From an uncultured Tateyamaria sp. (GTDB taxonomy: Bacteria > Pseudomonadota > Alphaproteobacteria > Rhodobacterales > Rhodobacteraceae): a stretch of DNA of 64,000 nucleotides. Where the stretch lies: assembly GCF_947487805.1 (NCBI RefSeq), contig NZ_CANKXW010000003.1, forward strand, positions 62,001 to 126,000. The letters run 5' to 3'. Both the position numbers and the translations under genes were made by a program. Of the stretch, positions 1 through 7,818 are shown one piece after another; positions within the stretch are counted from its first letter, which is position 1; every line of letters begins with the position of its first letter. Under the pieces are notes generated by a model, which had not been told where the DNA came from, searched no databases, and was given only the letters and a program-made list of their open reading frames with translations.

Positions 1-437
1 TGTTCGCATCCGACCGCGCAAAGTACATGGGCGGCCCGGTGGACGCTAAACAGATGTGGTACTGGATCGCCGCCGAAGTGGGCAGCTGGCAGCTCAAGGG
101 CTTTGGCAGCTGGGGGCTGATCCGCAACAGCGACGGCGCGTTCATGGGCCAGGTCGGCATCAACCAGCCGCACCACTTCCCCGAGCCTGAGCTTGGCTGG
201 GTCCTGCTTGAAGACTACGAGGGGCACGGCTACGCCGCCGAAGCCGCGACGCTGGCGCGCGATTGGTATTGGGCCAGCTTCGATGCCGACACACTCGTCA
301 GCTATATCACCCCCGGCAACACACGGTCCGAAGCGCTTGCCACCAAACTCGGGGCGACTGCGGATGAAAACGGGCCCTGGCCCGAAGGCGAAGATGCAGC
401 CGAAACCACGGTTTACCGGCACCGGAGGACGGCATGA
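1..437 (+). CDS. GNAT-family N-acetyltransferase, 5' end cut by the window
   Basis: The reading frame is open from base 3 to the stop at 435-437, so the true start lies upstream. The visible residues contain the RSKYMGGP-like region (KYMGGPVDAKQ), the GWVLLEDYEGHGYAAEAA acetyl-CoA loop and the C-terminal NTRSEALATKLGA helix typical of RimJ/RimL-like GNATs, which transfer acetyl from acetyl-CoA to an amine. The substrate cannot be read from the sequence. It is the first of four adjacent paralogues, and its stop overlaps the next start as ATGA, with GGAGG at 424-428 serving the next gene. An internal ATG at 27 exists but would remove part of the fold. Confidence 0.85.
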   Translation, partial: FASDRAKYMGGPVDAKQMWYWIAAEVGSWQLKGFGSWGLIRNSDGAFMGQVGINQPHHFPEPELGWVLLEDYEGHGYAAEAATLARDWYWASFDADTLVSYITPGNTRSEALATKLGATADENGPWPEGEDAAETTVYRHRRTA

Positions 438-961
438 CCACCCTCACCGGCACCCCCATCCTGCGCACCGAACGGCTGACCCTGCGCGCGCCCATCGAGG
501 CCGACGCGGACGCCTTTGTCGCCTATTTCGCAACCCAGCGGTCCGAATTCACCGGCGGGCCCAAGACACGGCGCGACGCATGGAACTTCTTTGGCACGGA
601 ACTCGGCCACTGGGTCATGCGCGGCTTTGGCATGTTCACGGTCACGCGCCACGGCGACGACACCCCGCTGGGCATTGTCGGCCACTGGTACCCGCTGGGC
701 TGGGCCGAACGCGAAATCGGCTGGGTCCTCTTTGACCCAAAGGACGAGGGGCAAGGCATCGCCGCAGAGGCCGCCAAGGCCTGCATCGCCCACGCCTTTG
801 GCCCGCTGGGCTGGGACACCGCCGTCAGCTATATCGCGCCCGGCAACGTGGCCTCGATCCGCCTCGCGGAACGGCTGGGCGCACAGCGCGACGATGACGC
901 GCCGAAACCGGAAACCACCAACCCTTGCCTCATCTACCGCCACCCGAGGCCCGCAGCATGA
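434..961 (+). CDS. GNAT-family N-acetyltransferase (paralogue 2)
   Basis: 175-residue complete GNAT domain, the usual length for the family. The N-terminal strand LRTERLTLRAP is at about 10-20, the acetyl-CoA binding loop DEGQGIAAEAA at 104-114, and the NVASIRLAERLGA helix at 138-150. A strong Shine-Dalgarno (GGAGG, 424-428) precedes ATG 434, which overlaps the previous stop. It is closely similar in layout to its neighbours (GGP, WYPLGWAEREIGW, SYIAPGN), so this is a local tandem expansion. The acceptor substrate is unknown; protein N-terminal, antibiotic or small-amine acetylation are all possible. Confidence 0.88.
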   Translation: MTTLTGTPILRTERLTLRAPIEADADAFVAYFATQRSEFTGGPKTRRDAWNFFGTELGHWVMRGFGMFTVTRHGDDTPLGIVGHWYPLGWAEREIGWVLFDPKDEGQGIAAEAAKACIAHAFGPLGWDTAVSYIAPGNVASIRLAERLGAQRDDDAPKPETTNPCLIYRHPRPAA

Positions 962-1104
962 CCGCATCGCAACCCCTCCGCCCCCAACGGGCTCACGGTG
1001 CAGCCGCCGCCAGGATCGTGTCGCGCGTCAGCGCGCCAATTGGATCAAACCGTGTCAGCGCGCCATTTGGATCACGTCCCGCCAACGGGGGATCGCACGC
1101 ATGA
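958..1104 (+). CDS. possible 48-residue coupled micro-ORF between two GNAT genes
   Basis: ATG 958 overlaps the stop of the upstream GNAT (ATGA), and the stop at 1102-1104 overlaps the start of the next GNAT (ATGA), so the ORF bridges the two genes in a coupled chain. The product is basic and low in complexity, with a repeat of nine residues (RVSAPIGSN, RVSAPFGSR) encoded by the 27-bp-period DNA repeat at 1027-1074. No known family is recognised and no separate ribosome-binding site is seen. The ORF may be an accident of a short repeat insertion that preserved translation coupling. Existence as a protein is uncertain. Confidence 0.3.
   Translation: MTASQPLRPQRAHGAAAARIVSRVSAPIGSNRVSAPFGSRPANGGSHA
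1027..1074. repeat. two 21-bp direct repeats, period 27 bp
   Basis: Bases 1027-1047 and 1054-1074 are identical except one position (core GTCAGCGCGCCA-WTTGGATCA). The pair sits inside the only stretch of the GNAT operon that is not clearly coding. Multiple terminal repeats of about this size occur at the ends of IS21-family elements, so a remnant IS end is one explanation. No transposase is present nearby. Confidence 0.75.
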
Positions 1105-1664
1105 CCTACGCCTGCGAGACACCCCGGCCCGGCGCTGCTGCGCTCTTTGCAATCGCCCTTCAGGGCCACCTGCCCACGCTCGCCACAGACAGGCTGATCC
1201 TGCGGGCGCCGCGCGTGACCGACTTCGACACCTACGCGCAGATCGCCTGCACCGATCGTGGCAAACACCTCGGCGGCCCGATGACGCGCGAAGACGCCTG
1301 GCTCGACTTTTCCCAGATGACCTCCACCTGGCTGCTGCACGGGCACGGGCTCTGGACCATTGGCCACGCGGGCGACATCGCGGGCTTTGTCGTGCTGGGA
1401 TACGAGCCCGGTGATCAGGAGCCGGAACTGGGTTTCATGCTCACCAAAACTGCCGAAGGGATGGGGCTGGCGCAAGAGGCCGCGCAAGCCGCGCTCACCC
1501 ACGCGTTCGGGACACTTGGCTGGTCCACGCTCGTCTCCTATATCGACCCCGCCAACACACGCTCCCTCAAACTGGCGCAGCGCCTCGGCGGCCTGCCCGA
1601 TGGCGAGATCACGCAAGACGGCGACACCACCCTCATCTACCGCTATGTCCGGGAGGTGATGTGA
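1101..1664 (+). CDS. GNAT-family N-acetyltransferase (paralogue 3)
   Basis: 187 residues. The GNAT core begins at about residue 27 (LATDRLILRAP) and includes LGFMLTKTAEGMGLAQEAA (acetyl-CoA loop) and NTRSLKLAQRLGG. ATG 1101 is the start that overlaps the preceding stop, but no Shine-Dalgarno is evident, and the first 25 or so residues have no counterpart in the paralogues. The region just upstream holds the direct repeats, so the 5' end may have been remodelled by an insertion. The stop overlaps the next ATG (TGATG). Function by family only; the substrate is unknown. Confidence 0.82.
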   Translation: MTYACETPRPGAAALFAIALQGHLPTLATDRLILRAPRVTDFDTYAQIACTDRGKHLGGPMTREDAWLDFSQMTSTWLLHGHGLWTIGHAGDIAGFVVLGYEPGDQEPELGFMLTKTAEGMGLAQEAAQAALTHAFGTLGWSTLVSYIDPANTRSLKLAQRLGGLPDGEITQDGDTTLIYRYVREVM

Positions 1665-2266
1665 TGGGCCATCCCGTGATCCCCGTAATCGAAACCCACC
1701 GTCTGATCCTGCGCGGCCCACAGCCCGAGGACTACCCGGACTTCAAGGCCACCTTCGCCTCCTACCGCTCGCGGTTCATGGGCGGGCCACTGAACACCTA
1801 TGAGGCATGGATGCTCTATGCCGCCGAGATCGGGCACTGGGAAATCCGTGGCTTTGGCATGTGGATGATCCACGACAAGGACAGCGACGACACCTATGGC
1901 ATGGCAGGCGGCTGGCAGCCCGCAGGCTGGCCCGAGCGCGAAATCGCCTGGATCATCTGGCCCGACAAGGCCGGCAAGGGCTATGCGCTCGAGGCAACCC
2001 ATGCGGTGCGTGCGCATTACTACGCAAACGGCTGGGACGGCGCGGTCAGCTATATCGACCCGATGAACCTCGACAGCATCCGCCTGGCCGAACGGCTGGG
2101 TGCAGTCAAAGACCGCGACGCACCCACCATTGACGGCTCGGACGCCGTCTATCGCCACCCGTCGCCTGCGGCCCTCGATGGCACGCAACTGGCGCACGGG
2201 ATCGAAATGGAAATCGGCCACTACGCCGACCCGATGTTCAAACCGAAAGGATGGGCGCTTGACTGA
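1664..2266 (+). CDS. GNAT-family N-acetyltransferase (paralogue 4)
   Basis: 200 residues. The core resembles paralogue 2 (GGPLNTYEAW, GWQPAGWPEREIAW, DKAGKGYALEA, NLDSIRLAERLGA) and is followed by a C-terminal extension of about 35 residues (from roughly 165) lacking in the others. ATG 1664 is preferred over GTG 1661 because GGGAGG at 1651-1656 is then 7 bases away and the stop/start overlap is TGATG. The 3' end overlaps the chorismate mutase start by 8 bases. Fourth member of the tandem GNAT set; the acetyl acceptor is unknown. Confidence 0.85.
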   Translation: MGHPVIPVIETHRLILRGPQPEDYPDFKATFASYRSRFMGGPLNTYEAWMLYAAEIGHWEIRGFGMWMIHDKDSDDTYGMAGGWQPAGWPEREIAWIIWPDKAGKGYALEATHAVRAHYYANGWDGAVSYIDPMNLDSIRLAERLGAVKDRDAPTIDGSDAVYRHPSPAALDGTQLAHGIEMEIGHYADPMFKPKGWALD

Positions 2267-2555
2267 TGCCGTTTCCAAAGCAGCCCATGTGCTGGCCGAT
2301 CACCGCGCCAGCATCGACCGGCTTGATGCGATCCTCGTCTACACGCTGGGCGAGCGGTTCAAACACACGCAGGCCGTGGGGAAACTCAAGGCCACACACG
2401 ACCTTCCGCCCTCTGATCCCACGCGCGAAGCCGCGCAGATCAAGCGGCTCGAAGATTTGGCGAACCAGGCCGATCTGGACCCTGAATTCGCCAAGAAGTT
2501 TCTGAACTTCATCATCGCTGAAGTCATTCAGCACCACAAGCAACACCAATCGTAG
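2259..2555 (+). CDS. chorismate mutase, AroQ class
   Basis: 98-residue all-helical AroQ-type protein that converts chorismate to prephenate for phenylalanine and tyrosine synthesis. Recognisable are the N-terminal helix with [19 protein letters not shown], the GKLKA lysine region and [12 protein letters not shown], which supplies the D-x-x-R-E active-site residues. Length fits a stand-alone monofunctional domain. A TTG start at 2259 is chosen because GAAAGGA (2245-2251) lies 7 bases upstream and no ATG or GTG fits; the gene overlaps the last GNAT by 8 bases. Its stop codon lies inside the palindromic repeat at 2551-2574. pheA, which acts on its product, appears at the right end of the window. 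Confidence 0.88.
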   Translation: MTDAVSKAAHVLADHRASIDRLDAILVYTLGERFKHTQAVGKLKATHDLPPSDPTREAAQIKRLEDLANQADLDPEFAKKFLNFIIAEVIQHHKQHQS

Positions 2556-2574
2556 GGTGGGCAATCTGCCCACC
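2551..2574. repeat. REP-like palindrome, copy 1
   Basis: A 24-bp element beginning CGTAGGGTGGGC, with an 8-bp perfect stem (GGTGGGCA / TGCCCACC) around ATC. It contains the TAG stop codon of chorismate mutase. The identical 24 bp recurs at 29171-29194 and, inverted, at 29115-29138. Confidence 0.85.
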
Positions 2575-2604
2575 ATCCAACTGAAAACCAAAAGGAAATA
2601 CACC

Positions 2605-3003
2605 ATGGCTATGAAAATTCGTCTCGCCCGCGGCGGCTCGAAAAAGCGCCCCTTCTATCGCATCGTCGCAGCCGACAGCCGCATGCCCCGCGATGGCCGC
2701 TATATCGAAAAGCTGGGCACATATAACCCGCTGCTGCCCAAGGACAGCGAAGAGCGCGTGAAAATGAACATGGAGCGCGTCCAGTACTGGCTGGGTGAGG
2801 GCGCACAGCCCACCGACCGCATCAGCCGTATGCTGGAAGCCGCGGGTGTTCTGCCCAAGAAAGAGCGCGCGAACCTGAAAAAAGGTGAGCCCGGCGCCAA
2901 GGCCAAGGAACGTGCCGAAGAGAAAGCCGCCAAGGCAGCAGAGGCCGCCGAAGCCGCCGCCGCACCTGCCGAGGATGCCACCGAAGAAGCCGCCGCAGAG
3001 TAA
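2605..3003 (+). CDS. rpsP: 30S ribosomal protein S16
   Basis: Structural protein of the small ribosomal subunit. The N-terminal motif [20 protein letters not shown] is diagnostic, followed by [20 protein letters not shown]. At 132 residues it is longer than the 80-90 residue core because of a C-terminal tail from about residue 90 rich in Lys, Ala and Glu, common in alphaproteobacteria. ATG 2605 has an AGGAAA-type site 8 bases upstream. It is followed by a hairpin terminator at 3045-3078, so rimM further on is probably separately promoted. Confidence 0.97.
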   Translation: MAMKIRLARGGSKKRPFYRIVAADSRMPRDGRYIEKLGTYNPLLPKDSEERVKMNMERVQYWLGEGAQPTDRISRMLEAAGVLPKKERANLKKGEPGAKAKERAEEKAAKAAEAAEAAAAPAEDATEEAAAE

Positions 3004-3044
3004 AGCCGCAGCGGCGGGAGCATCCCCGCCCCAAGATCACGATG

Positions 3045-3078
3045 CGCCCGCCCGGTCCCTGACCGCGGCGGGCGTTTC
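3045..3078 (+). terminator. rho-independent terminator after rpsP
   Basis: The 8-bp stem CGCCCGCC (3045-3052) / GGCGGGCG (3067-3074) is followed by TTTC. It lies between convergent rpsP and the SMR gene. Confidence 0.6.
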
Positions 3079-3081
3079 ACA

Positions 3082-3399
3082 TCACCCTGCCGAAATCTTC
3101 AGTCCGGCCACACCCGCGACGATGGCCAGCGCCGACAGCACCTTGAGCGGCGTCAGCGCCTCGCCCAGAAACAGGTAGCCCAGCGTGACCGTGCCCAGTG
3201 TGCCCACCGCCGTCCAGATCGGATAGGCCACGCTGACCGGCAGGTCACGCAGCGCCAGGGTCAGGAACCCGATGCCCAGGATCACCGCAACCACCGTGAT
3301 CAGGCTGGCGCGCAGGTTGGTGAACCCGTCGGCATATTTCATGCTCATAGCAAAGGTCACTTCGAACACCGCCGCAAGTGCCAGATAAAACCACGCCAT
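3082..3399 (-). CDS. SMR-family small multidrug / guanidinium exporter
   Basis: 105-residue inner-membrane protein with four predicted helices, the size and topology of the small multidrug resistance family. The membrane-embedded glutamate that couples proton and substrate movement is visible in the first helix (VFEVTFAMSMKYADGF), along with the AYPIWTAVGTLG segment and the GLKIS end. The sequence around helix 1 and the W-T-A-x-G motif leaves SugE/Gdx-like guanidinium export or quaternary-ammonium efflux both possible. It acts as a dimer; Gdx-type members may work as homodimers, while paired SMR subunits are usually adjacent, and no partner gene is seen here. Single-gene unit convergent with rpsP. 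Confidence 0.88.
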   Translation of the reverse strand: MAWFYLALAAVFEVTFAMSMKYADGFTNLRASLITVVAVILGIGFLTLALRDLPVSVAYPIWTAVGTLGTVTLGYLFLGEALTPLKVLSALAIVAGVAGLKISAG

Positions 3400-3527
3400 C
3401 CCGTTGCCTCACAATTTGGAACCGTTCAGTTCACAAACTATGACAATGACGGCTCGGTGCAAGTCAAATGCCGCGCCATGGGACCGGGAACGCGGGCAGG
3501 CCAGGGCCCGCCCGCGCTTTTGTCATG

Positions 3528-3989
3528 TCAGGTCAGTGCTTTGACGAAGGTGACCTTGTCCTCGCCCGGCCCGAAGAAATCGGGAATGGTCGCGACGTGA
3601 CCGCACCCGCGGGCGGCATAAAACCTCCGTGCCCGCGCCTGATCCGGCAATTGGGTGGTGTCGATCACCAAAAGCCGCGCGCCTGCCAACGCGGCCTCGA
3701 CCGCCGCCAGCAGCGCCGTGCCCGCGCCGCCACCATGGAAGTCCGGATCGGTTGCGATCGCCCGCAGGTTCCATGTGCGGTCGGTCATCGCCTCAGGCTG
3801 AACAAAGGCGAACCCGACCGGGGTGTCGTCGCGTGTCACCACGCGCCACAGGTCATCGCCCTGCCCGGCAAGGGCCGGGGCGATCATGTCGGCCAGCATC
3901 TCGCCGGGAAAGAGCGTGGCATCCGCGATGGCGGCGAGTGTTGGGATATCTTCCGCGCGCGGGGCACGGGTTACGTAGGGGTCTGGCAT
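3528..3989 (-). CDS. GNAT-family N-acetyltransferase
   Basis: 153 residues. The GNAT core is shown by WNLRAIATDPDFHGGGAGTALL (acetyl-CoA loop) and the C-terminal ARRFYAARGCGHVATIPDFF. It differs from the RimJ-like set at the left end of the window and looks more like stress- or amine-acetylating members such as those annotated YhbS/ElaA-like. ATG at 3989 is chosen because AAGGA lies 6 bases before it on the minus strand. It stands alone, reading away from the rimM group. Substrate unknown. Confidence 0.82.
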   Translation of the reverse strand: MPDPYVTRAPRAEDIPTLAAIADATLFPGEMLADMIAPALAGQGDDLWRVVTRDDTPVGFAFVQPEAMTDRTWNLRAIATDPDFHGGGAGTALLAAVEAALAGARLLVIDTTQLPDQARARRFYAARGCGHVATIPDFFGPGEDKVTFVKALT

Positions 3990-4285
3990 GGGCCATCCTT
4001 TTGATTTGGTTTGACTATATGATGAATTCACCCCGACGGGGTGCAGTCGCTTGGGCACACCAACAGCGGTCGCGGCGCGACCTCCCTGTGATCCCTGATT
4101 GCGCGCCCTGGATCGGGCCCGCGGGGCCTGTGCCCGTTTATACCGACATAAAATCTCCATTCCGCGCCCCATGGCACGGATGTCACCAGACTGCCCGCAC
4201 TGCGCACAGGTGGCAAGCCTGCTCTGGACAAACCCCTGTGTCGTGCCCCAAATGCACCGACCATTGACCCCACCCGCAGGTGCCC
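3990..4285. other. non-coding stretch between GNAT and rimM leader ORF
   Basis: About 296 bases without a convincing gene. A perfect palindrome CACCCC-GAC-GGGGTG lies at 4029-4043, with an AT-rich TATAGT-like -10 for the minus-strand GNAT just next to it (about 4014-4020). The rest is GC-rich without further recognisable sites. The promoter for the rimM group is expected here but could not be assigned. Confidence 0.4.
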
Positions 4286-4423
4286 ATGTTTGGCCTGATA
4301 CGCACTGCTGTTCTGATCGGCGTCGCCTTTGTCGGCGGCCTGCTGTTCGAGCGCAGTCAGGCGGCGGATGCCTGTGACGGGTCAGGCGGCGTGATGCGGG
4401 ACGGGATATGCTGGAATGAGTGA
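4286..4423 (+). CDS. 45-residue single-span membrane microprotein upstream of rimM
   Basis: ATG 4286, preceded by GCAGGTG, opens a 45-codon frame that ends 8 bases inside rimM. The product has one hydrophobic segment (about residues 3-20, [18 protein letters not shown]) followed by a short soluble tail with two cysteines (ACDGSGG, GICWNE). The overlap with rimM suggests coupled translation. No characterised family is recognised. The hydrophobic helix, Cys pair and tight coupling make it likely to be real rather than chance. Confidence 0.6.
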   Translation: MFGLIRTAVLIGVAFVGGLLFERSQAADACDGSGGVMRDGICWNE

Positions 4424-4922
4424 CGACAAGATCTGCGTGGGCGTCATCAGCGGCGCATATGGCGTGCAGGGCGAGGTGCGGGTGAAATCCTTTTGCGCGC
4501 AGCCGGATGACATCGAAACCTACAGCCCGCTGACCAGCGAGGATGGCGCGCGCAGCTTTGCGCTGGCGCTGATCCGCCCGATGAAGAACGGGTTTGTCGC
4601 GCGCATCGCCGAGGTCGCCACCAAGGAGGAGGCGGACGCGCTCAAGGGCACGCAGCTTTTTGCGCGGCGGGCGCAACTGCCGGTGCTGCCGGACGACGAA
4701 TACTATTACTCCGATCTGGTGGGGCTTGAGGTTTTCGACACCGGCGGCACGTCGCTGGGCCACGTAAAGTCGGTGCAGAACCACGGCGCCAGCGATCTGC
4801 TGGAGGTGCATCAGCCCGGTGCAACGGCCACCGTGTTGCTGCCGTTCACGCAGGCCGCCGTGCCCACCGTTGATCTGGGGGCCGGGCGCATCGTGGCGGA
4901 CCCGCCTGACGGCCTGTTCTGA
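4416..4922 (+). CDS. rimM: 16S rRNA processing/maturation factor RimM
   Basis: 168 residues. RimM binds S19 and helps mature the 3' domain of 16S rRNA. The N-terminal beta-barrel starts with [21 protein letters not shown], and the C-terminal PRC-like barrel contains [20 protein letters not shown] and a typical end [20 protein letters not shown] 4416 overlaps the upstream microprotein. Only 3 bases separate it from the sulfotransferase-like gene that intervenes before trmD. Confidence 0.96.
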   Translation: MSDDKICVGVISGAYGVQGEVRVKSFCAQPDDIETYSPLTSEDGARSFALALIRPMKNGFVARIAEVATKEEADALKGTQLFARRAQLPVLPDDEYYYSDLVGLEVFDTGGTSLGHVKSVQNHGASDLLEVHQPGATATVLLPFTQAAVPTVDLGAGRIVADPPDGLF

Positions 4923-4925
4923 GCG

Positions 4926-5681
4926 ATGGTGCAGCGGCTGATCGTCCATGCGGGCTTTCACAAGACCGGCACGACCTCGATCCAGAAGGCGCTGAAGGCG
5001 CATCGCGCGCAGTTGCGGCCCCATGCCCGCGTCGGCCTGCGCCCTGCGATTGTCGGTCTGTGCGAGGCCGCGCGCGCCTATTCCGTCAGCCGCAGCGCGC
5101 TGGATCTGGGGCTGGTGCGATACGAGGCGGCAGAGCTGGCGAGTGCGTGGGCGGAGCGGGACGGCACGCTGCTCTTGAGTTCCGAGGACCTGAGCGGCCA
5201 TATGCCCGGACGGCGGGGCCTTCAGGCCTATGACGCCACGCCGAAATTGATGGCGGCGATGGTCGAGGTCTGGCGCGCGGTGTTGGGGGATGTAGGGATC
5301 GATCTGGTGTTCACCACCCGTGAGGCTGGCCCGTGGCTGGCCAGTTGTCATATGCAGCATCTGCGCGCGACGCGGATCACGCAGGCGCAAGAGGACTATG
5401 TCCGCGATTATGCCGGGTCTGCCGATCTGGACGGGATCGTCGATGCGGTTGCTGCGGCGGTGCCGGGGGTGCCCGTCCACCGCTTCGCGCTCGAAGACGC
5501 GCCTTTTGGTCAGATTCTGGCGTTGGCGGGCGTGCCAGAGGACCTATGGCCCGCGATGCCGCATCGCAACCGGGGCGAGCCTGACAGCCTGCGCGCGACC
5601 TTGCTGGAGATCAACCGGTCGGACCTGTCAGACGACGACGCCCGCGCCGCCCGCAAGGCCGCCATGCAGGCCAAGGCTTGA
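4926..5681 (+). CDS. sulfotransferase-like P-loop protein
   Basis: 251 residues beginning LIVHAGFHKTGTTSIQKAL (about 5-23), the PAPS-binding 5'-PSB loop found in sulfotransferases and related nucleotide-binding proteins. The rest of the sequence is poorly conserved; LLLSSEDLSGH and DLVFTTREAGPW resemble the following strand-loop elements of the fold. It starts 3 bases after rimM and precedes trmD, so it is co-transcribed with two RNA-modifying genes, but nothing links it functionally to them. The acceptor could be a glycan or other surface molecule; catalytic activity is inferred from the fold only. Confidence 0.65.
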   Translation: MVQRLIVHAGFHKTGTTSIQKALKAHRAQLRPHARVGLRPAIVGLCEAARAYSVSRSALDLGLVRYEAAELASAWAERDGTLLLSSEDLSGHMPGRRGLQAYDATPKLMAAMVEVWRAVLGDVGIDLVFTTREAGPWLASCHMQHLRATRITQAQEDYVRDYAGSADLDGIVDAVAAAVPGVPVHRFALEDAPFGQILALAGVPEDLWPAMPHRNRGEPDSLRATLLEINRSDLSDDDARAARKAAMQAKA

Positions 5682-5737
5682 AACCGCAGGCGCCTTGCGC
5701 CCATAAGCCGCCCCAGACCCCGCGTGAGTGATGTGAC

Positions 5738-6535
5738 ATGACCGGACCTTCGAAATCCCATGGCCGCAAGGCGATCCGGCCCACCCTGCGGCCTGCGTCG
5801 CTGATGGACGAAGCGCCCGATCTGGTGGGCGTCTGGCAGGCGCGCATCGTGACGCTGTTTCCCGAGACATTCCCCGGCGTGCTGGGTGCGTCGCTGACCG
5901 GCAAGGCGTTGCAGGACGGTAAATGGCAGCTGCACACCCACGACCTGCGCGCCCATGGCGTGGGCAAGCACCGCAACGTCGATGACACGCCTGCGGGCGG
6001 TGGCGCGGGCATGGTGTTGCGCGCCGATGTGGTCAGCGCGGCCCTCGCCGAGGCGCAATCGCACGCCCGCGGGCGCTGGCCGATCCTGTACATGTCCCCG
6101 CGGGGACGCCCCTTCGATCAGGCCATGGCGCGCGATCTGGCGCGCTGTGACGGGGTGACGATGCTGTGCGGTCGGTTCGAGGGCGTGGACGAGCGGGTGC
6201 TGGAACACTGGGGTGTGACCGAGGTGTCGCTGGGTGATTTCGTGATGACCGGCGGCGAGATTGCGGCGCAGGCGATGCTGGACGCCACCGTGCGCCTACT
6301 GCCGGGCGTGTTGGGCAATGCCGAAAGCGCGGTGGAGGAAAGCCATTCGAACGGGTTGCTGGAGCATCCGCAATACACCCGCCCCGCCACGTGGGAAGGG
6401 CGCGACATCCCCGAAGTGCTGATGTCCGGCAACCACGGCAAGATCGCGGCGTGGCGGCAGGAGATGTCGGAGGAACTGACCAAGGAACGGCGACCCGATC
6501 TGTGGGCCGCCGCACAAGGCAAAGCTGAGCGCTAA
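5738..6535 (+). CDS. trmD: tRNA (guanine-37-N1) methyltransferase
   Basis: 265-residue SPOUT methyltransferase that makes m1G37 next to the anticodon and prevents +1 frameshifting. The core begins near residue 35 (WQARIVTLFPETFPGVLG), continues with RNVDDTPAGGGAGMVLR, and contains the trefoil-knot AdoMet site YMSPRGRPFDQ, LLCGRFEGVDERV and EVSLGDFVMTGGE. The N-terminal extension of about 34 residues is longer than in E. coli. The gene ends in a 4-base convergent overlap with the VWA gene. Together with rimM it forms the translation-factor part of this operon. Confidence 0.95.
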   Translation: MTGPSKSHGRKAIRPTLRPASLMDEAPDLVGVWQARIVTLFPETFPGVLGASLTGKALQDGKWQLHTHDLRAHGVGKHRNVDDTPAGGGAGMVLRADVVSAALAEAQSHARGRWPILYMSPRGRPFDQAMARDLARCDGVTMLCGRFEGVDERVLEHWGVTEVSLGDFVMTGGEIAAQAMLDATVRLLPGVLGNAESAVEESHSNGLLEHPQYTRPATWEGRDIPEVLMSGNHGKIAAWRQEMSEELTKERRPDLWAAAQGKAER

Positions 6536-7803
6536 CTGCGGCACACGCCGCCTGCATAGCTTCCAACGCTGCGTTTGACCGCGCTTGGCGCGGCTTCGAT
6601 CCGACGCCCGGTCAATTCGCTGCGCAACACCCGCGTCATCAGGTTGGTCAACGACGTGACGCGGTAACAGGACACCGTGGGCTCTGCATGCGGGTTGCCC
6701 ACGCCGCTGTCATCGGTGAGGAACATATATCGCCCGCCCGTCGCGACCGCACCCTGACGCATGAGGAATTCGAGCTGCGCCTCGGCGCCGCTGGCGGCCA
6801 GACCAAAGACCTGCACACCTTTGACGGCGGCCTTACGGGCTGCGGTGTAGTAGACGCCCACCTGATCGCGATGTGGCGGCTCGTCCCCGATCTGGATGAT
6901 CAGACGTTCCCCACGGCCCCGGCGCCAAGGCAGGGCAACGGCCGTCTCAAGCGATTGCGCCACGGCTTCGGGGTAGCCACCGCCGCCACTTGTGGGCAGC
7001 TCGCGCTGCAACCACCGTTGGAAATGGGACCTGCCTTTGGCAAAGCCGTAGTCCCGCACCGTGTACACATCGCCCCGCGATTTGTAGGTGACAAGGCCCA
7101 GCCGCAGGTCGACACCCCGGGCGGTCGCGCTCACTATCGCCCCCAAATCCGAGATCAGCCATTCGATTTCGTCCGTCATGCTGCCCGTCGTATCCACCAC
7201 AAAGACAAGGTCGACGAATTGCGGCTGCCACGCATGATCCGTGTCCAAGGCGACGATAGTCCGCCTGCCGTTCGTGCGCAGGGTCGCCTGTGTGGCCGGG
7301 CCGTCGTCGTTCGGAAACGCACGCAGTTCAATTCTGTCGGACCGGCGCGCATCCAGCACCGCCGGGAAGGCGGTGATCATGCCATCGACGCCGGAATACC
7401 CTTCGTAAAACGGGTCTGTTGCGCCGGGGTGGCGCAAGGTGAACCGAACACCCGGGGCTGGCGTGCCCGTCGGACCCACAAGTTGCGCCAGCACGGGTTT
7501 GGACAGGTTCATACGCTGCCATTTCAGGTGCCGCGCGGCGCGGGTCTGGTATCGCATAAGCGCGGAGAGGTTCAGGCCGTCATCGATGTCGCCCGCTGTC
7601 AGAACGCCGGATGGCGGCAAGGGGCGCCGTTGGGGTGCGGGGGCCACGGGTGAATTGGGACGCGGCGCGGTGATCGGTACAGCGCTTTCCTGAACGATGA
7701 CAGGCGCTTCGATAAGCGGTTCGACAACCCCGCCCCCCGGCGTGCAGGCCGCAACCCATGCCCCCGCAAAGAGCACGCAAAACAGTCGCTTGGGTATAAT
7801 CAT
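6532..7803 (-). CDS. VWA-domain lipoprotein
   Basis: 423 residues. A signal peptide ends with a lipobox-like CVLFAGAWVAAC, giving a lipid-anchored Cys near residue 20, followed by a proline-rich linker. The central von Willebrand A domain carries a MIDAS motif DLVFVVDTTGSM and extends to about residue 340. Such proteins bind partners through a metal ion at the cell surface or periplasm. ATG 7803 is chosen over upstream codons because TTGGAG lies 7 bases before it. It is divergent from the DUF6502 gene across a 63-bp region with two identical operators. The partner and role are unknown. Confidence 0.72.
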   Translation of the reverse strand: MIIPKRLFCVLFAGAWVAACTPGGGVVEPLIEAPVIVQESAVPITAPRPNSPVAPAPQRRPLPPSGVLTAGDIDDGLNLSALMRYQTRAARHLKWQRMNLSKPVLAQLVGPTGTPAPGVRFTLRHPGATDPFYEGYSGVDGMITAFPAVLDARRSDRIELRAFPNDDGPATQATLRTNGRRTIVALDTDHAWQPQFVDLVFVVDTTGSMTDEIEWLISDLGAIVSATARGVDLRLGLVTYKSRGDVYTVRDYGFAKGRSHFQRWLQRELPTSGGGGYPEAVAQSLETAVALPWRRGRGERLIIQIGDEPPHRDQVGVYYTAARKAAVKGVQVFGLAASGAEAQLEFLMRQGAVATGGRYMFLTDDSGVGNPHAEPTVSCYRVTSLTNLMTRVLRSELTGRRIEAAPSAVKRSVGSYAGGVCRS

Positions 7804-7818
7804 GATGATACTCCAAAA

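Noticed and set aside
1027-1074. Intact insertion sequence at the GNAT repeats
   Set aside because: Only two short repeats are present; there is no transposase gene or second end in the window. At most a remnant.
3990-5480. Extension of the minus-strand GNAT frame far upstream
   Set aside because: The frame stays open by chance opposite rimM and the sulfotransferase-like gene. The ATG at 3989 with AAGGA upstream gives a normal GNAT.
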